From the NCBI GenBank assembly GCA_031404015.1, contig JANNGT010000180.1, positions 1 to 8,380 of the forward strand: a stretch of DNA of 8,380 nt, given 5' to 3'. Of the stretch, positions 5,908-8,380 are shown in pieces. The notes under the pieces were generated by a model that worked only from the letters and a program-made list of their open reading frames with translations, was not told where the DNA came from and searched no databases. The translations under genes were made by a program, and so were the position numbers. Positions within the stretch are counted from its first letter, which is position 1. The number at the start of each line of letters is the position of its first letter. This DNA comes from RPQJ01 sp031404015 (GTDB taxonomy: Bacteria > Pseudomonadota > Gammaproteobacteria > Steroidobacterales > Steroidobacteraceae).

Positions 5908-6525
5908 ATGAAACTGCACACCTCGATCGGCGCGCCGAACCCGCGTCGTGTTGACATGTTCCTGCGCGAGAAGGGCATCACGGGCATCGAGCGCATCAAT
6001 TACGACCTCAACGCGGGCGAACACCGCAGCGCTACGTTCACGGCGATGAACCCGGTCGCGCGCGTGCCGGTTCTCGAACTGGACGACGGCCGCTTCCTCG
6101 CAGAGTCGCGCGCAATCTGCAGCTACCTCGAAAGCCTCCACCCCGAACCCAACATGATGGGGCGTGACGCTGACGAGCGCGCCTTCATTGAGATGGCCGA
6201 TCGCCAGGTCGAGTTGACGTTGCTGGCCGCGGTGGCCAACCACGTGCGGCACACGCACCCGGGCCTGCTGCCGCTCGAGAATCCGCAATTTGCAGACTAC
6301 GCGGCCGAACAGGGCAAGCGCATGATTGCGGCGGCAGGGTTGTTCGACCAGGTGCTCGCGCAGCGTCCGTGGATGGCCGGTGACCGATTCACGATCGCCG
6401 ACATCACCGCTTTTTGCGGACTCGAGTTCGCCCGCCTGGTCAAATTCAAGCCTGCGGAAGCGGGCCTGACGCATCTCGCGGACTGGCGTGATCGCGTGGC
6501 CGGGCGGCCCAGCGCGAAGCCCTGA
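5908..6525 (+). CDS. Glutathione S-transferase family protein
   Basis: A 205-residue GST-fold protein, 22 nt after the YfcG-like gene and so probably cotranscribed. The N-terminal thioredoxin-like domain begins MKLHTSIGAPNPRRV, a form common in bacterial theta/beta-like GSTs. NPVARVPVLE (48-57) contains the cis-Pro at 54, and LAESRAICSYLE (64-75) supplies the Glu66-Ser67 pair that binds the gamma-glutamyl group. The helical domain carries RFTIADITAF, the N-capping-box folding motif. The most likely activated residue is Ser6 or a neighbour, but this cannot be settled by eye. The start at 5908 has GGGAG 9 nt upstream; the same frame is open to 5797 inside the first GST, but that extension has no domain support. 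It differs clearly from its neighbour in sequence, so the two are not a recent duplication. Substrate unknown. Confidence 0.92.
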   Translation: MKLHTSIGAPNPRRVDMFLREKGITGIERINYDLNAGEHRSATFTAMNPVARVPVLELDDGRFLAESRAICSYLESLHPEPNMMGRDADERAFIEMADRQVELTLLAAVANHVRHTHPGLLPLENPQFADYAAEQGKRMIAAAGLFDQVLAQRPWMAGDRFTIADITAFCGLEFARLVKFKPAEAGLTHLADWRDRVAGRPSAKP

Positions 6526-6687
6526 CCCGCGCCGCGCCGCCCATGCCGAAATGCGATAGACCGCGCGCTCGTCGCGTGCAGGCAAGAACACGGCGCGATC
6601 AGGGCGAATCGACGGTAGCCCTCTGATTCTGCAGGCCTTACCATCGTCGCACCCGCGCCCTGTTGCGCGAGCGGAGGTGTCCTGCGC
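6526..6687 (+). promoter_or_regulatory. Intergenic region upstream of fdsG, probable promoter region
   Basis: A 162-bp gap between the GST pair and fdsG, with no coding sequence supported. It should contain the fds promoter if that operon is independent of the GST genes. I find no clean -35/-10 pair and no obvious terminator hairpin with a T-run. The end of the region provides a strong ribosome site, GGAGGTG at 6673-6679, 8 nt before the fdsG ATG, which fixes that start. Confidence 0.5.
6673..6679 (+). promoter_or_regulatory. Shine-Dalgarno of fdsG
   Basis: GGAGGTG 8 nt before the ATG at 6688. It supports that start over any other in-frame codon. Confidence 0.75.
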
Positions 6688-7164
6688 ATGGCCGTGACTG
6701 AGCTCGACAGCGACTCGACGCTGGAACGCATCCTGACCCAGCACGCCGGCATGGCCGGCCCGTTGTTGCCGATCCTGCATGCGGTGCAGGACGAACTGGG
6801 TTGCATCGCCCCGGCCCATGTCGCGCGCATTGCCCAGTCGCTGAACCTCTCGCGCGCCGAAGTCCACGGCGTCGTCAGCTTCTACCATTACTTCCGGCAG
6901 CACGAGCCGGGCCGGCACGTGGTGCAGGTGTGCCGAGCCGAGGCCTGCCAAGCCATGCATGGCGAGCGCACGGAACAACACGCCAAGCAGGCGTTGGGCG
7001 TGGATTACGGCGGCACCAGCGGCGACGGCGTCTTCACGCTCGAACCTGCCTATTGCCTGGGCAACTGTGCGGCCGCTCCGACCGTGATGGTCGATGAGAA
7101 ACTCTACGGTCGCGTCACACCGGAACGGTTGGACAGCATCCTTGCCGACTGGCGGAACCGCTGA
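6688..7164 (+). CDS. fdsG: NAD-dependent formate dehydrogenase gamma subunit (NuoE-like)
   Basis: A 158-residue homologue of NuoE and of the gamma subunit of soluble molybdenum formate dehydrogenases (FdsABG), which oxidise formate to CO2 and reduce NAD+. The N-terminal helical part includes PLLPILHAVQDELG (25-38) and the family motif EVHGVVSFYHYF (58-69). The C-terminal thioredoxin-like half carries four cysteines for one [2Fe-2S] cluster: Cys82 and Cys87 (VCRAEAC), Cys123 and Cys127 (CLGNC). The ending LYGRVTPERLDSIL is typical of FdsG. It is full length. The stop overlaps the ATG of fdsB by 1 nt (TGATG), as in translationally coupled fdsGB. NuoE of complex I is the alternative, but the sequence of the following FdsB (CNADEGDSGTF) favours formate dehydrogenase. 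Confidence 0.93.
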   Translation: MAVTELDSDSTLERILTQHAGMAGPLLPILHAVQDELGCIAPAHVARIAQSLNLSRAEVHGVVSFYHYFRQHEPGRHVVQVCRAEACQAMHGERTEQHAKQALGVDYGGTSGDGVFTLEPAYCLGNCAAAPTVMVDEKLYGRVTPERLDSILADWRNR

Positions 7165-8324
7165 TGTCCATCCGCGTATACATTTCACGCGACGCTGCGG
7201 CACAGTCACTGGGCGCAGACGAAACAGCGGCCGCGCTGCAGGTCGCTGCGGCCGCCAGGGGCACCCCGATTACGCTGATTCGCGTGGGCTCACGCGGCAT
7301 GGTCTGGCTCGAACCGCTCGTGGAAATCGAAGACGCCAGCGGCCAGCGCATCGCCTATGGGCCCATTACGCCTGAACTCGTGCCGGAGTTGGTCAAGGCG
7401 GGATTGTTCGATGCGGCGCCGCACCCGTTACGCGTCGGGCGGGTTGAGGACCTGCCCTATTTCGCGCGACAGGAACGCCTTACGTTCGCGCGCGTCGGCA
7501 TCATCGATCCCGTCAGCGTCGACGAGTACCTCGCGCACGGCGGCTACGTCGGACTCAAGCGTGCGCTCGGGATGACGGGTACCGAGATCGTGCACGAGGT
7601 GCTCGAATCGGGCCTGCGCGGTCGTGGCGGCGCTGCGTTCCCCACCGGCATCAAGTGGCGCACGGTGCTCGAGCAACAGGTGCTGCAAAAGTACGTCGTC
7701 TGCAATGCGGACGAAGGCGACTCCGGCACGTTCTCGGACCGCATGCTGATGGAAGGCGATCCACTCTGCCTCATCGAGGGCATGACCATTGCCGGCATCG
7801 CGGTCGGCGCGACGATGGGTTACATCTACCTGCGTTGCGAATACCCGCACGCGGGCCATGCGTTGCGCGAGGCGATCGCGGCTGCGCGGGCACGCGGATT
7901 CCTCGGTCCGGACGTCTGCGGCAGCGGCAAGGCGTTCGACCTCGAAGTGCGCATGGGCGCTGGCTCGTACATCTGCGGCGAAGAAACCGCGCTGCTCGAA
8001 AGCCTGGAAGGCAAGCGCGCCGAAGTGCGTTACCGCCCGCCCCTGCCCGCCATCAAGGGCTTGTTCGGGCAACCCACGATCATCAACAACGTGATTTCGC
8101 TCGCGTCGGTGCCGATCATTCTCGAGCGTGGTGCGGCGTTCTACCGCGATTACGGCATGGGGCGTTCGCGCGGCACGTTGCCGATCCAGCTGGCGGGCAA
8201 CATCAAGCGCGGCGGTCTCGTGGAAAAAGCGTTTGGCGTCACGCTGCGCGAACTGCTGTACGACTTCGGCGGCGCCAGCCCCTCAAGGAAACCAAGATCT
8301 TCCCGGGCATGGTCGTTCAGATGA
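7164..8324 (+). CDS. fdsB: NAD-dependent formate dehydrogenase beta subunit (NuoF-like), C-terminally disrupted
   Basis: This subunit carries FMN, the NAD site and a [4Fe-4S] cluster, passing electrons from formate to NAD+. Authentic sequence covers residues 1-371. A thioredoxin-like N-terminal domain (1-85) is followed by the NADH-binding GLRGRGGAAFPTG (150-162). FMN-site segments are CNADEGDSGTFSDR (180-193) and GAGSYICGEETALLESLEGKR (265-285). NNVISLASVP (308-317) is also conserved. Homologues of about 500 residues continue after DFGG with TRSGRP-like sequence and an SCGKCTPCR-type cluster motif. Here the match stops at Ala371 (base 8276), and the frame then reads 15 unrelated residues to a TGA at 8322-8324. 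The missing part contains the [4Fe-4S] cysteines, so the product as read should not work. From 8279 on, another frame encodes PilC. No internal frameshift is seen before the break. The start overlaps the fdsG stop. Confidence 0.9.
   Translation: MSIRVYISRDAAAQSLGADETAAALQVAAAARGTPITLIRVGSRGMVWLEPLVEIEDASGQRIAYGPITPELVPELVKAGLFDAAPHPLRVGRVEDLPYFARQERLTFARVGIIDPVSVDEYLAHGGYVGLKRALGMTGTEIVHEVLESGLRGRGGAAFPTGIKWRTVLEQQVLQKYVVCNADEGDSGTFSDRMLMEGDPLCLIEGMTIAGIAVGATMGYIYLRCEYPHAGHALREAIAAARARGFLGPDVCGSGKAFDLEVRMGAGSYICGEETALLESLEGKRAEVRYRPPLPAIKGLFGQPTIINNVISLASVPIILERGAAFYRDYGMGRSRGTLPIQLAGNIKRGGLVEKAFGVTLRELLYDFGGASPSRKPRSSRAWSFR
8274..8284. other. Breakpoint joining fdsB to pilC
   Basis: Similarity to FdsB ends with DFGGA (8262-8276), and PilC-like coding begins by 8282 in a different frame (+2 relative to fdsB). 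No insertion sequence, target duplication or spacer separates them. The join is within a few bases, so it could be a genomic deletion or rearrangement or an assembly chimera. Confidence 0.8.
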
Positions 8325-8380
8325 TCAGCGTCGGGGAACAGACGGGCGCCCTCGACGCGATGCTCTCGAAGGTCGCCGAC
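8279..8380 (+). CDS. pilC: Type IV pilus inner-membrane platform protein PilC, internal fragment, 5' missing and running off the right edge
   Basis: About 34 codons, open to the window end. The reading includes FPGMVVQMISVGEQTGALD and MLSKVAD. This is the signature at the end of the cytoplasmic part of a T2SSF (GspF/PilC) domain, where the family pattern is FPxMVxQMIxxGEQxGxLDxML. PilC is the polytopic inner-membrane base of the type IV pilus motor, working with PilB and PilT. The wording best matches the second of the two T2SSF domains, around residue 300-335 of about 405. GspF of type II secretion is a close alternative. There is no start codon or ribosome site, since the upstream sequence is fdsB, so as read this piece has no way to be translated as PilC. 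Nothing functionally links pili with formate dehydrogenase. Confidence 0.85.

Noticed and set aside
5854..7209. Minus-strand open frame of 451 codons opposite the GST pair and fdsG
   Set aside because: It is antisense to three genes with clear conserved motifs, crosses their intergenic gaps and shows no domain of its own.
7164..8380. A natural FdsB-PilC fusion protein
   Set aside because: The two reading frames differ, the fdsB frame ends at 8324, and the join falls inside both conserved domains, so no fusion product can be read.
1..8380. CRISPR array, insertion sequence, phage genes, toxin-antitoxin pair, integrase
   Set aside because: No spaced repeats, transposase or recombinase motifs, terminal inverted repeats or small gene pairs of that type were found on either strand.

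Overview
The window is GC-rich DNA (about 60-68% GC over most genes) with the gene content of a proteobacterium, most likely beta- or gammaproteobacterial. The evidence is a YfcG-type glutathione transferase, an FdsG/FdsB NAD-dependent formate dehydrogenase start, a type IV pilus PilC fragment and a tRNA-Leu with an encoded CCA end. No genus can be named from the sequence alone.

Layout. (1) 1-657, minus strand: the N-terminal half of an FAD-dependent oxidoreductase that leaves the left edge. (2) 825-911, plus: an intact tRNA-Leu(UAA). (3) 927-3305, minus: one large soluble hybrid histidine kinase (RsbRD_N-like domain, two PAS domains, HisKA, HATPase, receiver). (4) 3306-3607: about 300 bp without a gene, unusually AT-rich for this window. 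It holds a nested inverted repeat and a 55-nt copy of the 3' part of a tRNA-Leu, in the same orientation as the intact tRNA. (5) 3608-5034, minus: a two-gene unit of a 67-residue membrane protein and a signal-bearing FAD-dependent oxidoreductase, 2 nt apart. (6) 5175-6525, plus: two glutathione S-transferase genes 22 nt apart. (7) 6688-8276, plus: fdsG and most of fdsB, overlapping by 1 nt. (8) about 8277-8380, plus: a piece of pilC that abruptly replaces the rest of fdsB.

How it fits together. The formate dehydrogenase genes would normally make the NADH-side diaphorase module of a soluble FdsABG enzyme, but fdsB stops after about 371 codons, before its iron-sulphur cysteines, and no fdsA follows. 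The GST pair and the flavoproteins suggest thiol/redox and amine or amino-acid oxidation functions, but they do not form an evident single pathway. The kinase has no partner gene beside it.

The two points most worth checking are the fdsB/pilC junction near 8276 (rearrangement or assembly chimera) and the tRNA-Leu plus same-orientation tRNA 3' fragment that bracket the kinase, which is the footprint left by site-specific integration into a tRNA gene. I found no convincing undescribed multi-gene system, transposase, integrase, phage gene or CRISPR array.
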